NCBI RefSeq assembly: GCF_030249855.1
Contig: NZ_JANURN010000009.1
Location: 1-64,000 of the forward strand
Length of the DNA stretch: 64,000 nucleotides
Source of the DNA: Helicobacter_B zhangjianzhongii
GTDB lineage: Bacteria; Campylobacterota; Campylobacteria; Campylobacterales; Helicobacteraceae
Direction: 5' to 3'
The notes under the pieces are model-generated. The model saw only the letters and a list, made by a program, of their open reading frames with translations, was not told the DNA's origin and ran no database searches. A program made the translations under genes and the position numbers. Position 1 is the stretch's first letter. Each line of letters starts with the position of its first letter. Shown in pieces: positions 15,610-25,557 of this stretch.

Positions 15610-16676
15610 TGGCTGATATACTAAGTCAAGAAGAAATTGATGCGCTACTTGAAGCTGTCGATGATGGCGAGAGCGATGAGGCACTCCAAAAGCAAGATAT
15701 TCTCCCGCAAAAGTCCGTAACGCTCTATGACTTCAAGCGACCAAATCGCGTTAGCAAGGAGCAGTTGCGTGCTTTCCGCTCGATCCACGACAAAATGGCT
15801 CGCGCACTCTCTAGCCAAATCTCAGCGATTATGCGCTCCATTGTAGAAATCCAGCTCCATAGTGTCGATCAAATGACTTATGGTGAGTTTCTAATGAGTC
15901 TGCCAAGCCCCACGAGCTTTAATGTCTTTTCTATGAAGCCTCTTGATGGCACAGGGGTTTTAGAGATAAATCCTAGCATTGTCTTCCCTATGATTGATAG
16001 GCTTCTAGGCGGTAAGGGCGATCCTTATGATAATTCACGAGAATTTAGCGATATTGAGATCAATTTGCTTGATACGATTTTGCGCCAGATTATGCAGACA
16101 CTAAAGGACGCGTGGAGCTCTGTAACAGATATGTTCCCAAGTATTGATGCCAAAGAGTCAAGCCCCAATGTCGTGCAAATCGTGGCGCAAAATGAAATTG
16201 TCATTATGGTGGTTATGGAGCTTATCATCGGGCATAGTAGCGGTATGATCAATATTTGCTATCCTGTCATCTCGCTTGAAACCGTGCTACCACGCCTTGG
16301 CAGCAGGGATTTAATGCTAGGTGAAACTAGCAGCAAAAAGTCTCGCAACAAAGAGCTGCAAGCTCTAATCGGGGGGGCTGATGTCAATGTAGAAGCCTTT
16401 ATCGGTGGGACAAATCTAAGCCTAAAAGAAGTGTTAGATCTCCAAAGTGGCGATGTCATACGGCTTAATGAAACTGCGAGCAATGATGTGATTGTAAGCA
16501 TTGATGGCAGAGATAAATACCTTGCCACTATTGGCTTGCAACGATTCCGCAAGAGCATAAAGATCCAAGAAGAAATCCTGACAGAAAAAGACAAGGTCAA
16601 AGAGATTCTAGAAATGCTCGAAACCCAGCGTAAAAACAAAATCGATGATGAAGAAGACGATGATGAAGAAGAATGA
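15609..16676 (+). CDS. fliM: Flagellar motor switch protein FliM
   Basis: The 355-residue protein opens with LSQEEIDALLEAV, the short N-terminal segment that binds phosphorylated CheY. A CheC-like middle domain follows, with FSMKPLDGTGVLEINPSI and DRLLGGKGDP. A C-terminal SpoA domain near residues 255-335 has LSLKEVLDLQSGDVIRLN. The acidic tail is DDEEDDDEEE. It forms the C-ring with FliG and FliN/FliY and changes rotor direction. Confidence 0.96.
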   Translation: MADILSQEEIDALLEAVDDGESDEALQKQDILPQKSVTLYDFKRPNRVSKEQLRAFRSIHDKMARALSSQISAIMRSIVEIQLHSVDQMTYGEFLMSLPSPTSFNVFSMKPLDGTGVLEINPSIVFPMIDRLLGGKGDPYDNSREFSDIEINLLDTILRQIMQTLKDAWSSVTDMFPSIDAKESSPNVVQIVAQNEIVIMVVMELIIGHSSGMINICYPVISLETVLPRLGSRDLMLGETSSKKSRNKELQALIGGADVNVEAFIGGTNLSLKEVLDLQSGDVIRLNETASNDVIVSIDGRDKYLATIGLQRFRKSIKIQEEILTEKDKVKEILEMLETQRKNKIDDEEDDDEEE

Positions 16677-16728
16677 TAGAGTAGAAATGCTAGAATCCAC
16701 TTTTGTAACGCACGCTAAAGGATTATAA

Positions 16729-17565
16729 ATGGAACAATTCATCAAACTTCTTGCCCAAGAAGCGACACAAACCATAGAAGGGCTCACAGGCAGCACACCT
16801 ACTATCGCAAATGTCAAGAGCGGGGCTGTGGCTGATTTGGTGAAGAATTTTCCTTGCGCGATAACAACCATCAGCTTCACAGGTGATACTATCGGCACCA
16901 TAGCCATAATCAATCCAATCGATCTTACCACCGCCTTATCAGACCTTATGCTAGGGGGCGATGGACAAAGCCAGCCAGAAGCGACTAGTGATGATCTAGA
17001 CGCGCTAAAAGAAATCAACTCTAACATTCTAGGCGCGGTATCTACGGCTATGGGATCGCAAAAAGATCTTCCTAAAATCAGCTTCGCCCCACAAAAAATA
17101 GAAATCATACAAAACGCTAACTCGCTTGGCGGTTTTACAGAAGCCTATGAGTTTTCTTTCTCGCTTAATTCTATCAACTCTAATACATTTTTCCTTGTGT
17201 CTCCGTCATTTTTGCAGCTCTTCAAGGCAGATGCGAGCGAGGGTCAAGCAGATACTATGGGTGATGGTCAATCACGCTCAATGCTCCACCCCGATGAAAT
17301 CCGCAATATCGGTATGCTGCTTGATGTTAAACTAACCGTTAAAGTCCGCATAGGGCAAAAAAAGATGCTTTTAAAAGATGTCATCTCTATGGATATAGGC
17401 AGCGTTGTAGAGCTTAATCAGCTAGCAAATGATCCTTTAGAGGTGCTTATTGATGATAAAGTCATAGCCAAAGGTGAAGTGGTGATTGTCGATGGAAACT
17501 TCGGCATACAAATCACAGATATAGGCACAAAGCGCGAGCGATTAGAGCAGCTTAGAGGCTCTTAA
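16729..17565 (+). CDS. fliY: Flagellar motor switch protein FliY
   Basis: The 278-residue protein combines a CheC-like N-terminal half (ANVKSGAVADLVKN, LMLGGDGQSQPEAT, DALKEINSNILGAV) with a C-terminal SpoA domain (GQKKMLLKDVISMDIGSV, VVIVDGNFGIQI). It is a C-ring component in Epsilonproteobacteria. A short-repeat copy sits in the 52-base gap after fliM (near 16688). AAAGGATTATAA precedes the ATG. Confidence 0.93.
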   Translation: MEQFIKLLAQEATQTIEGLTGSTPTIANVKSGAVADLVKNFPCAITTISFTGDTIGTIAIINPIDLTTALSDLMLGGDGQSQPEATSDDLDALKEINSNILGAVSTAMGSQKDLPKISFAPQKIEIIQNANSLGGFTEAYEFSFSLNSINSNTFFLVSPSFLQLFKADASEGQADTMGDGQSRSMLHPDEIRNIGMLLDVKLTVKVRIGQKKMLLKDVISMDIGSVVELNQLANDPLEVLIDDKVIAKGEVVIVDGNFGIQITDIGTKRERLEQLRGS

Positions 17566-17598
17566 TCTTGCTATCCTAAACGCTACAAAGGAGGAGAT

Positions 17599-20394
17599 AT
17601 GAGCTATGCTAAAACCCTAGATAAGCAATCACTTGATAAAGAAATCCAATTTATCCGTGAAATTATGATAGAAATGCTAGAGCAAGTTGATAAAGAAGTG
17701 TGCGACTTTTTTCTATCATTACACTCCAAGCTCCAAGCTAGCACCAACACCACCAAAGATCAATCCAACTTCCAAGCTATCCGCGAAGAGCTGCACATCA
17801 TCAATCGCGCTGGTAAAACACTAGAAATCATCAAAGCCCTATCGCTCTACAATATCCTAATCAACATTGTAGAAGAGCGATTTAATATCAATCGAGAAAA
17901 GCCTCTAGATCGTATGCAAGATGCCTATGATGATCTCTTGCACAAGGGATTTGATAGGCAAGATCTTGATACAATCCTAGAATCCATCTGCTTCTACCCC
18001 GTCTTTACCGCCCACCCCACAGAATCTAGGCGTAGGACATTTTTAGAAGCACATTCTGAGATCACGCAAGATTTACGCAAGATCTTTGAGCTAGGGGACA
18101 CAAAGGCAAAAGACCATATCCTATACCGCCTCCACCTACTTTGGCAGACCAATCTCGTGCGCACGCAAAAAATCGAAGTGCTTTTTGAGCTAGATAATTT
18201 ACTTTTCATCGTAGAGAACTCTATCTTACCTTCAAGCCAAAAAGTGCTTGAATACATCGAAACTATGCTAGATCACCCGCTCAAGCACTCCCCCATACGC
18301 CTAGGAAGCTGGATAGGCGGCGATAGAGATGGGAATCCATTTGTTACAAATGATTTGATGATTGAAGTGATGAAAATCCAGCATAAACTCATCATCAAAT
18401 TCTATATCAAAAAGCTAGAGCGACTTGTGCGTGAGCTATCTATCCATAATGACTGCGTGCAGCTCTCCCCAAGACTTAGCAAATCCATTCAAAAAGATAT
18501 TGCAATCCTTGATGAGAAAACCGCGCAAGGCTGCGCTAGCGAGCCGATCCGCGCCAAACTCTATATAATGATAAAAAAGCTCCAAAATCGCCTTGTCTAT
18601 GTCAATGCTCCTAGCGCGATTATGCACACCTACTCCTGCCCACAAGAGCTGATCAATGATGCAGATATGCTCATAGAAAGCCTTGATACCATCTCTAGTA
18701 AATATTTGCGCCAATTTAGACATTTTGTGCTTTTGGGTGGATTTCACCTTATGCGCTTAGATTTTAGAGAGCATAAGGATATTTTCGCCCAAGCACTTAG
18801 TGAGATTCTGTGCTTGCTTGGGCTATGTGATAATGACTTTATGCGCTATAAAGAAGAGCGCAAGATAGAGGTGCTAAATGCCGCGCTAGCACGCCCTAAA
18901 ATGGAGCTAGGCACGATTCAAGAGCAGCTAAGTGAAAGCACGCAAAATGTTATTGAAATTTTTATGCGCATAGCTTGGGGGAAAAAATACATTAACGAAA
19001 ATATCCTAAAAACCTTTATCCTATCAATGACCACTGATGCGAGCGATTTGCTTTGTGTGCTGTGGTTTGCCAAGCAGACCGGACTTTGGAAGCCAAGCAA
19101 AAGAGCGGCGCAAGAGATGATAGGGGCAAAGGCGGATTCTACAAAAGTGGATTCTAGTATGGATAGCACACAAGAAGACAAGCTACGCGCACGCATTGCT
19201 ATCACGCCGCTTTTTGAGACGATTGATGATCTAAACCGCGCGGGTGGGATTATGCGCACACTTGTGGCAAACCCACACTACTCGCACTATTTGCGCGATC
19301 TTGGTATGCAGCAAGAAATTATGGTGGGATATTCGGATTCTAGTAAAGATGGCGGGATCTTTGCGAGCAATTATAGTCTCTATGGCGCGATCCAAGAGCT
19401 AAAGGCACTAGAGAGCGAGCTTGGCGTAGGATTTGTGCTATTTCACGGCAGAGGCGGGAGTGTGAGCCGCGGCGGAGGCACACTAGAATCCGCCTTGCTA
19501 GCCTCTCCACCTAGAAGCGTGCAAGGGTTTTTAAAGACAACAGAGCAAGGCGAGGTCATTAGCTCTAAATACCTAAATAGCTCTTCAGCGCAGTTTTTTC
19601 TCTCTACCACAATGGCAGCCCTGCTTAAAAAGACAAGCTATGATGTGTTTTGCGCACAGGAAAATCTCGCTACAACGCCCACAATCGCTGCAAAATGCTC
19701 TATCAACGCCCAGCACAAGCAGCTTATGGAGCAGCTCTCACATATTTCCTACAAAACCTATCGCAAGCTCGTGTATGAGACACAAGGCTTTATCGACTAT
19801 TTCAAAGCCGCCACGCCGCTAGCTTTTATCCAGCAGCTAAACCTAGGCTCTCGCCCCAGCAAGCGCAAAGACACCACAAGAGTGGAGGATTTACGCGCGA
19901 TCCCGTGGGTGTTTGCTTGGACGCAAAATCGCTCCATAATCCCCGCGTGGTATGGGCTAGGCAGTGCGCTTAGTGCCGTGGATCTAGTAGCCCTACAAGA
20001 ATGCTACGCAGAATCCGAATTTTTCGCCGCGACTATTAGCAATATCTCGCAAGCCTTTTTGAAAGTGGATCTATGTATCGCCAAGCAGTATAATGACTTC
20101 GTGCAAGACCCTGCCATAGCCCAAGCGATTTGGAGTCAAATCACACAAGAATACGACAAAACCGCCCAAATGCTCCTTGCTATCCGCCAAGAGAGCAATT
20201 TGCTTGATAATGAGCCTACTTTGCAAAAGTCCATTTTCTTGCGCAATGATTCTGTGATGACGCTAAATCTCTTGCAAATTGAGCTTATCAAGCAATATCT
20301 AAGCACCCCCTATGAAGCCAAGCGCGCACGCCTAATGGAGCAAATCCACTCCACAATCATCGGCATCGCACAGGGCTTGCGCAACACAGGCTAA
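17599..20394 (+). CDS. ppc: Phosphoenolpyruvate carboxylase
   Basis: PEP carboxylase adds bicarbonate to PEP to make oxaloacetate, refilling the C4-acid pool. The 931-residue protein has the catalytic-histidine motif FTAHPTES near residue 135, GGDRDGNPFVT near 235, LDFREH near 390, GYSDSSKDGG near 578 and the glycine loop FHGRGGSVSRGGG near 617. It keeps the C-terminal RNTG. Around residues 512-525 a short in-frame insertion, ADSTKVDSSMDSTQ, carries the short genomic repeat. GGAGGAGAT lies just before the ATG. No allosteric partner is encoded nearby. Confidence 0.96.
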   Translation: MSYAKTLDKQSLDKEIQFIREIMIEMLEQVDKEVCDFFLSLHSKLQASTNTTKDQSNFQAIREELHIINRAGKTLEIIKALSLYNILINIVEERFNINREKPLDRMQDAYDDLLHKGFDRQDLDTILESICFYPVFTAHPTESRRRTFLEAHSEITQDLRKIFELGDTKAKDHILYRLHLLWQTNLVRTQKIEVLFELDNLLFIVENSILPSSQKVLEYIETMLDHPLKHSPIRLGSWIGGDRDGNPFVTNDLMIEVMKIQHKLIIKFYIKKLERLVRELSIHNDCVQLSPRLSKSIQKDIAILDEKTAQGCASEPIRAKLYIMIKKLQNRLVYVNAPSAIMHTYSCPQELINDADMLIESLDTISSKYLRQFRHFVLLGGFHLMRLDFREHKDIFAQALSEILCLLGLCDNDFMRYKEERKIEVLNAALARPKMELGTIQEQLSESTQNVIEIFMRIAWGKKYINENILKTFILSMTTDASDLLCVLWFAKQTGLWKPSKRAAQEMIGAKADSTKVDSSMDSTQEDKLRARIAITPLFETIDDLNRAGGIMRTLVANPHYSHYLRDLGMQQEIMVGYSDSSKDGGIFASNYSLYGAIQELKALESELGVGFVLFHGRGGSVSRGGGTLESALLASPPRSVQGFLKTTEQGEVISSKYLNSSSAQFFLSTTMAALLKKTSYDVFCAQENLATTPTIAAKCSINAQHKQLMEQLSHISYKTYRKLVYETQGFIDYFKAATPLAFIQQLNLGSRPSKRKDTTRVEDLRAIPWVFAWTQNRSIIPAWYGLGSALSAVDLVALQECYAESEFFAATISNISQAFLKVDLCIAKQYNDFVQDPAIAQAIWSQITQEYDKTAQMLLAIRQESNLLDNEPTLQKSIFLRNDSVMTLNLLQIELIKQYLSTPYEAKRARLMEQIHSTIIGIAQGLRNTG

Positions 20395-20412
20395 AGCTGA
20401 AAAAGGATTCTA

Positions 20413-21063
20413 GTGGGAAAGAAGTTTATTTTAGGTATTAGTGGGGCGAGTGGCGTGCAGCTAGCCCAAGGCTTTTTGGCGCATTTGCCAAAGGATTTTA
20501 GCGTGCATATCATCATCTCAAGGGGCGTGATAGAATGCGCCAAATACGAGCTAGGGCTTAATGCCAAGCAGCTAGAATCCACTTTGCAAGCTGTGCGCGA
20601 AGATGTGCGGATTTGGAGTGATGATGACATCGGCGCGCCGGTGGCTTCTGGGAGCTTTGGCGCAGAGATTATGGCGATTATCCCTACAAGTATGGACGCA
20701 CTTGCTAAAATTGCTTGTGGCATTAGCGATACGCTGCTTACACGCACAGCAAGCGTGATGATAAAAGAGCGCAAAACTCTCTTGCTAGCCCCTAGGGAAA
20801 TGCCTCTAAATGCCATTGCCTGTGAGCATCTCCACAAGCTAGCAATGCTACAAGTAATCATCGCCCCGCCCATCATCGCCTACTACTCTTATCCTAAAAA
20901 CCTCCAAGAAATGGAGTGTTTTCTCTATGGCAAATGGCTAGATATTTTGCATATCCCAAATACTCTCTACACGCGCTGGGGCGAGCAAGGAGATAAGCAC
21001 CCTGTCAAACAATCCGCCCCCCAAAAAAGCAGCACAAAAAGCTCCAAAAAAGACAAGAGATGA
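20413..21063 (+). CDS. ubiX: Flavin prenyltransferase UbiX
   Basis: UbiX makes the prenylated FMN cofactor for UbiD-type decarboxylases. The 216-residue protein has the N-terminal GISGASGVQLAQ FMN loop, GAPVASGSFG and LAPREMPLNAIACEHLHKLA. The C-terminus is a Lys/Ser tail. The start is GTG at 20413; its Shine-Dalgarno AAAAGGA is part of AAAAGGATTCTAGTG, so a short-repeat-like core carries both ribosome-binding site and start codon. The gene overlaps coaD by 4 bases (ATGA). LESTL inside the protein is also repeat-derived. Confidence 0.93.
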   Translation: MGKKFILGISGASGVQLAQGFLAHLPKDFSVHIIISRGVIECAKYELGLNAKQLESTLQAVREDVRIWSDDDIGAPVASGSFGAEIMAIIPTSMDALAKIACGISDTLLTRTASVMIKERKTLLLAPREMPLNAIACEHLHKLAMLQVIIAPPIIAYYSYPKNLQEMECFLYGKWLDILHIPNTLYTRWGEQGDKHPVKQSAPQKSSTKSSKKDKR

Positions 21064-21548
21064 AGCACCCAATTGGCATATATCCGGGCACTTTTGATCC
21101 CCTTACAAATGGACACCTAGACATCATCAAGCGCAGTAGCGAGCTTTTTGACTCTGTGCTTGTTGCTATCGCACACTCCGCGTCAAAAAATCCGCGATTT
21201 AGCGTCCAAGAGCGGCTAGAAATGGCACAGCTTGCTACAAAAGATTTTAGCAATGTTGCTTGCATTTCCTTTGGTGGGCTGCTTGCTGATCTTGCCAAAG
21301 CGCACAATGCTAGATTCCTAATCCGTGGCTTGCGTGTGGTGAGTGATTTTGAATACGAATTGCAAATGGGCTATACCAACACCTCGCTAAACCCACAGCT
21401 TGATACTATCTATCTTATGCCGACCTTGCAGCACGCTTTCATTAGCTCCTCTATCGTGCGCAATATCCTAGAGCATAATGGCAAAATCTCCCACCTAATC
21501 CCAGAATCCGTATTTCACTACATTTTGGAGCGCACACAATGTATGTAA
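21060..21548 (+). CDS. coaD: Phosphopantetheine adenylyltransferase
   Basis: This 162-residue enzyme of coenzyme A synthesis joins phosphopantetheine to AMP. The nucleotidyltransferase motif GTFDPLTNGHLD is at residues 8-19, RGLRVVSDFEYE is near 90, and ISSSIVR near 126. It overlaps ubiX at its 5' end and tmk at its 3' end, so translation in this trio is probably coupled. Confidence 0.96.
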   Translation: MKHPIGIYPGTFDPLTNGHLDIIKRSSELFDSVLVAIAHSASKNPRFSVQERLEMAQLATKDFSNVACISFGGLLADLAKAHNARFLIRGLRVVSDFEYELQMGYTNTSLNPQLDTIYLMPTLQHAFISSSIVRNILEHNGKISHLIPESVFHYILERTQCM

Positions 21549-22144
21549 CACTAGAAGGCATAGACACTTGCGGCAAAAGCACGCAAATAGCAGCCTTGCG
21601 CGAGCATTTCCCGCAAGCGATTTTCACCAAAGAGCCCGGTGGCAGCGCACTTGGTGCGACACTTAGGGACATCATTTTACACGCACATCATACAGGCGGT
21701 GATTTCATTAGCCACAGCCCCATTAGCAAAGAAGCGGAATTTTTCTTATTCCTAGCGGATCGCGCCGAGCATATCGCCAAAGTCATTAAGCCAAATCTTG
21801 ATCGCTTAATCATCGCCGATCGCTCACTCATATCTGGGATCGCCTATGCCAAAGACCTGCCAGAATCTAGCAGCATAAACCTCCTTAGCACACAAGGGAT
21901 CGTGCCGGATCTGTGCTTTGTGTTTGTGATTGATAAAGCTACTTTGCAAGATCGCCTAAGCACAAAGACTAAAGATACCATAGAAACACGCGGTATAGAG
22001 TATCTCCTAGATATTCAAGATCGCATTATCCGCGCTGCTTGCAACACTGCTAAGCACACCATACACATCAATGCTGCAAACGACATAGCCACAATCACGC
22101 AAGAGCTTTGTGCGCATATCACGCACGCTATGAGATCGCGCTAG
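21539..22144 (+). CDS. tmk: Thymidylate kinase
   Basis: The 201-residue kinase converts dTMP to dTDP. The P-loop is EGIDTCGKST near residues 5-14, TKEPGGSALG is near 32, and ADRSLISGIAYA near 95. It overlaps coaD by 10 bases. Its TAG stop (22142-22144) is the TAG inside a copy of the short repeat, CTAGAATCCACTTTT. Confidence 0.95.
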   Translation: MYVTLEGIDTCGKSTQIAALREHFPQAIFTKEPGGSALGATLRDIILHAHHTGGDFISHSPISKEAEFFLFLADRAEHIAKVIKPNLDRLIIADRSLISGIAYAKDLPESSSINLLSTQGIVPDLCFVFVIDKATLQDRLSTKTKDTIETRGIEYLLDIQDRIIRAACNTAKHTIHINAANDIATITQELCAHITHAMRSR

Positions 22145-22156
22145 AATCCACTTTTG

Positions 22157-22732
22157 ATGAAATGCCTAACTTGCGGGAGATTTTGCCTAAGCGTGCTATG
22201 CCAAGCCTGCCTAGATTCTATCCCTTTGCGCCCTAGCGTGCGAGAGGTGATGGGCGTTAAGGTCTATTGCTTTTATGGCTATGATGATGTGAGCTACTTG
22301 CTTAATGCCAAATACTACACCATAGGCTCTAGAATCCTAGCGTGCCTAAGCGACAAAGCCGCGCACTATTTCGCGCACACTTTCAGCGATACACAAGCCC
22401 TACACTCGCTCACACTTGTAGGGATCGATGATTTTGTAAGGAGCTATTACTCTCACACGGGCGTGATTATGCGCTCCTTTGCCAAGCGCACTGCAATGAA
22501 AGCTCTCTATGGGCAGCTTAAAGCAGGTAATCAAGTCTCTTATGCCGGCAAATCTCTTGCCTACCGCCAAGCAAACAAACGCGATCTCTCCTACACCGCT
22601 AAGGCAAAAGAATTAGTCATAGTTGATGACATCATCACCACAGGCACAAGCTTTAGCGAAGCCGTATCTGTGTGCGTGGATTCTGGCGCGAGGGTGCATT
22701 TCTGCTTGTGCTTGTGCAATGCGCGAGAATAG
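22157..22732 (+). CDS. ComF-like phosphoribosyltransferase-domain protein
   Basis: This 191-residue protein has an N-terminal cysteine cluster (CLTCGR and CQAC) and a C-terminal phosphoribosyltransferase motif LVIVDDIITTGTSF. This combination is seen in ComF, needed for natural transformation in some bacteria. From memory H. pylori has an equivalent after tmk. I chose ATG 22157, directly after the short repeat that ends tmk, rather than the TTG three bases earlier. The repeat fills the whole 12-base gap between the two genes. Confidence 0.8.
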   Translation: MKCLTCGRFCLSVLCQACLDSIPLRPSVREVMGVKVYCFYGYDDVSYLLNAKYYTIGSRILACLSDKAAHYFAHTFSDTQALHSLTLVGIDDFVRSYYSHTGVIMRSFAKRTAMKALYGQLKAGNQVSYAGKSLAYRQANKRDLSYTAKAKELVIVDDIITTGTSFSEAVSVCVDSGARVHFCLCLCNARE

Positions 22733-22759
22733 GGCTTATGCCTTTAAGCTAAGTTTTGT

Positions 22760-22765
22760 TACAAT
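22760..22765 (+). promoter_or_regulatory. Putative -10 box for ileS
   Basis: TACAAT in the context TTTTGTTACAATGCGC lies 45 bases before the ileS start, and AAAGGA follows at 22796-22801. Confidence 0.45.
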
Positions 22766-22809
22766 GCGCGGCTAAATTCCCACACTAAACACATCAAAGG
22801 ACATAGGGT

Positions 22810-25557
22810 ATGGATTATAAAGACACATTATTGCTCCCAAGCACCACTTTCCCAATGCGCGGTAATCTCCCACAAAACGAGCCACAAACCTACCAAACTT
22901 GGAACGCCAATCAATATGCCTACAACACAATGTGTGCTAATCGCCAAAATAGCAAAGACTCTTTCACCCTGCACGATGGTCCGCCCTATGCCAATGGGCA
23001 TTTACACATAGGACACGCACTCAATAAGATCCTAAAAGACATCATCATAAAGTTACATTACTTCAAGGGACAAAGCGTGCGATACACGCCGGGCTGGGAC
23101 TGCCACGGACTGCCCATAGAGCAGCAAGTAGAAAAAGAGCAGAGCAAATCTTCTCTCTCTACAAGTGCATTCCGCGCACTATGCAGGAAGCACGCGCAAA
23201 AGTTTCTCTCAATCCAAATGCAAGAGTTTAAAGACTTAGGCGTGCTTGGGGACTTTGCCAATCCATATAAAACAATGGATTTTGGCTTTGAAGCTAGTAT
23301 TTATCAAGTGCTAGCACAAGTCGCGCAAAAAGGCTTGCTAGCTGAGCGATCAAAGCCAATTTTTTGGAGCTGGGCGGCTAGATCTGCTCTCGCAGAAGCA
23401 GAGGTAGAGTATAAAGACAAAGAAGATCATTCAATCTTTGTGGGATTCCCACTCACCAAAGAGAGCCTACAAGCCCTAAAGCTTGATAGCCTAGACACGC
23501 ACAGCCCTATCCAAGCAGTGATTTGGACAACTACGCCTTGGACACTTCCGGCAAATCAAGCCATCTGCTTGCACCCAAATGAGAGCTATATCATCACGCA
23601 AGAAGGCTATATCATCGCCAAAGCCTTGCTAGAATCCATTATGCAAGAAGGCATAAGCAAGGGCAAGATTCTAGCGGAGCTGCAAGGCAGCAGCTTTGAA
23701 AACTATCGCGCCATAAATCCGCTAAATGGCAGAGAGTCGCTACTCATTGTAGGTGAGCATGTGCTAATGAGCGGTGGAAGTGGGCTTGTGCATAGTGCGC
23801 CCGGACACGGGGAGGAAGACTACTTTGCTTGCTTGAAATATGAGCTAGAAGTGCTTATGCCTGTTGATGATAGGGGCTGCTATGATGAGAGCTTGCGCGA
23901 AAAGGGGCTCTTTAGGGCAGAAGATGTGGGGCAGTTCATCGGTATGCGTGTATTTGATGCTAATGAAAAAATCCTGCCATTGCTTGGGGAGCATTTGCTA
24001 AAAAGCGCGAAGTTTATCCACTCCTACCCACACTGCTGGCGCACACACGAGCCTGTGATCTACCGCGCGACAAAGCAGTGGTTTATCCTTATGGACAAGC
24101 CCTATCATAATGGCAAAACCCTGCGACAAGTCGCCCTAGAAGCCATTGAAAAAACGAAATTCTACCCAGAATCCGGACGCAACAGAATCCGCACAATGAT
24201 AGAAAACCGCCCTGATTGGTGTATCTCTAGGCAGCGGGCGTGGGGCGTGCCTATTGCATTTTTTGTCGAAAAATCTAGCGGCAAAGCGATATTGGATTCT
24301 AGTGTGCTAGCGCATATTGGTGAGATATTTAGCAAAAAGGGCTGTGATGTATGGTGGGAGCTAGATAATGCCGAGCTACTCCCAGAATCCCACAAGCACA
24401 GAGCAAGTGAGCTAGAAAAATGCCAGCATATCCTTGATGTGTGGTTTGATAGCGGCAGCACTTGGTTTGGCGTGCTAAAAAGTGGATTCTACGATGCAGG
24501 TAATTTCCCAGCAGATATGTATTTAGAAGGTAGCGATCAGCATAGAGGGTGGTTTCAAAGCTCCTTGCTGTTAAGCTGCGCACTTCAAGGCATAGCACCA
24601 TATAAATCCGTGCTGACACACGGCTTTACAATGGATGAGCGCGGTGAAAAAATGAGTAAATCTAAAGGCAATGTAATCCTCCCACAAGAGGTGCTAAAAA
24701 GCTCTGGTAGCGAGATCTTGCGCCTGTGGGTCGCACTAAGCGACTACCAAAACGATCAAAAAATCTCTAAAAACATCTTGCAACAAGTAGGCGAGCAGTA
24801 TAAAAAGCTCCGCAATACGCTGCGATTCTTACTAGCAAACTGCAATGACCTACAAACCCTAAGCGACCCTAAGGACCTAAGCCAAATTGATCGCTTTATC
24901 ATAAAGCTTGCTAGAATCCACTTTTTGCGCGTGCAAGAGGAGTTTGCTAGCTATAACTTTGCAAGCGGCTTGCAAACACTTATGCACTTTATCACCAATG
25001 ATCTAAGCGGGATCTACCTTGATTTGTGTAAGGACAGCCTATACTGCGATAGTGCCGATGACAAGGGGCGCAGGGCGAAGCAAAGCGTAATGGCAGCAAT
25101 CGCTAGCAATCTATGTGCCTTGCTTGCGCCAATCCTTACCTACACGATCAATGAAGTCTTGCAGCACGCCCCAGAGATTGTGCGACAAGGATCGCGCGAT
25201 GTGTTTGATTTGCGCATAATCGCACTCTATGATGTGGAGCCAGAAGCTGACTTTGACTTTGCTATCCAGCTACGCGATAAATGCAGCGAGCTACTTGATA
25301 CGCTAAAAAAGGATAAGCGCATTAAATCCGGGCTTGAGCTATGTATAGAAGGGGATTTTGGGGACTTTACAGAAGTGGCACAATGGCTTATCCTAAGTGA
25401 ATATACCCCAAAAGAGCAGATAAGCAGCTTTACGCTAAATGGCAAGACTTTTAGGCTTTCTACAAGCGCGGGCTATCGCTGCGAGCGTTGCTGGCGATAT
25501 ATGGCAGCACGCGAAGGGGGATTGTGCGCGCGATGTCAGGAAGTTTTAGCGCGATGA
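22810..25557 (+). CDS. ileS: Isoleucyl-tRNA synthetase
   Basis: The 915-residue class I synthetase shows the HIGH motif in PPYANGHLHIGHALN near residue 60 and the KMSKSKGNV motif near 615. It has the editing domain (TTPWTLPANQA near 240), and a C-terminal zinc site, CERCWRY plus CARC, at the very end. A short-repeat copy near 24911 is read in the third stop-free frame as RIHF within the anticodon-binding domain. The stop overlaps the hisH start (ATGA). Confidence 0.97.
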   Translation: MDYKDTLLLPSTTFPMRGNLPQNEPQTYQTWNANQYAYNTMCANRQNSKDSFTLHDGPPYANGHLHIGHALNKILKDIIIKLHYFKGQSVRYTPGWDCHGLPIEQQVEKEQSKSSLSTSAFRALCRKHAQKFLSIQMQEFKDLGVLGDFANPYKTMDFGFEASIYQVLAQVAQKGLLAERSKPIFWSWAARSALAEAEVEYKDKEDHSIFVGFPLTKESLQALKLDSLDTHSPIQAVIWTTTPWTLPANQAICLHPNESYIITQEGYIIAKALLESIMQEGISKGKILAELQGSSFENYRAINPLNGRESLLIVGEHVLMSGGSGLVHSAPGHGEEDYFACLKYELEVLMPVDDRGCYDESLREKGLFRAEDVGQFIGMRVFDANEKILPLLGEHLLKSAKFIHSYPHCWRTHEPVIYRATKQWFILMDKPYHNGKTLRQVALEAIEKTKFYPESGRNRIRTMIENRPDWCISRQRAWGVPIAFFVEKSSGKAILDSSVLAHIGEIFSKKGCDVWWELDNAELLPESHKHRASELEKCQHILDVWFDSGSTWFGVLKSGFYDAGNFPADMYLEGSDQHRGWFQSSLLLSCALQGIAPYKSVLTHGFTMDERGEKMSKSKGNVILPQEVLKSSGSEILRLWVALSDYQNDQKISKNILQQVGEQYKKLRNTLRFLLANCNDLQTLSDPKDLSQIDRFIIKLARIHFLRVQEEFASYNFASGLQTLMHFITNDLSGIYLDLCKDSLYCDSADDKGRRAKQSVMAAIASNLCALLAPILTYTINEVLQHAPEIVRQGSRDVFDLRIIALYDVEPEADFDFAIQLRDKCSELLDTLKKDKRIKSGLELCIEGDFGDFTEVAQWLILSEYTPKEQISSFTLNGKTFRLSTSAGYRCERCWRYMAAREGGLCARCQEVLAR

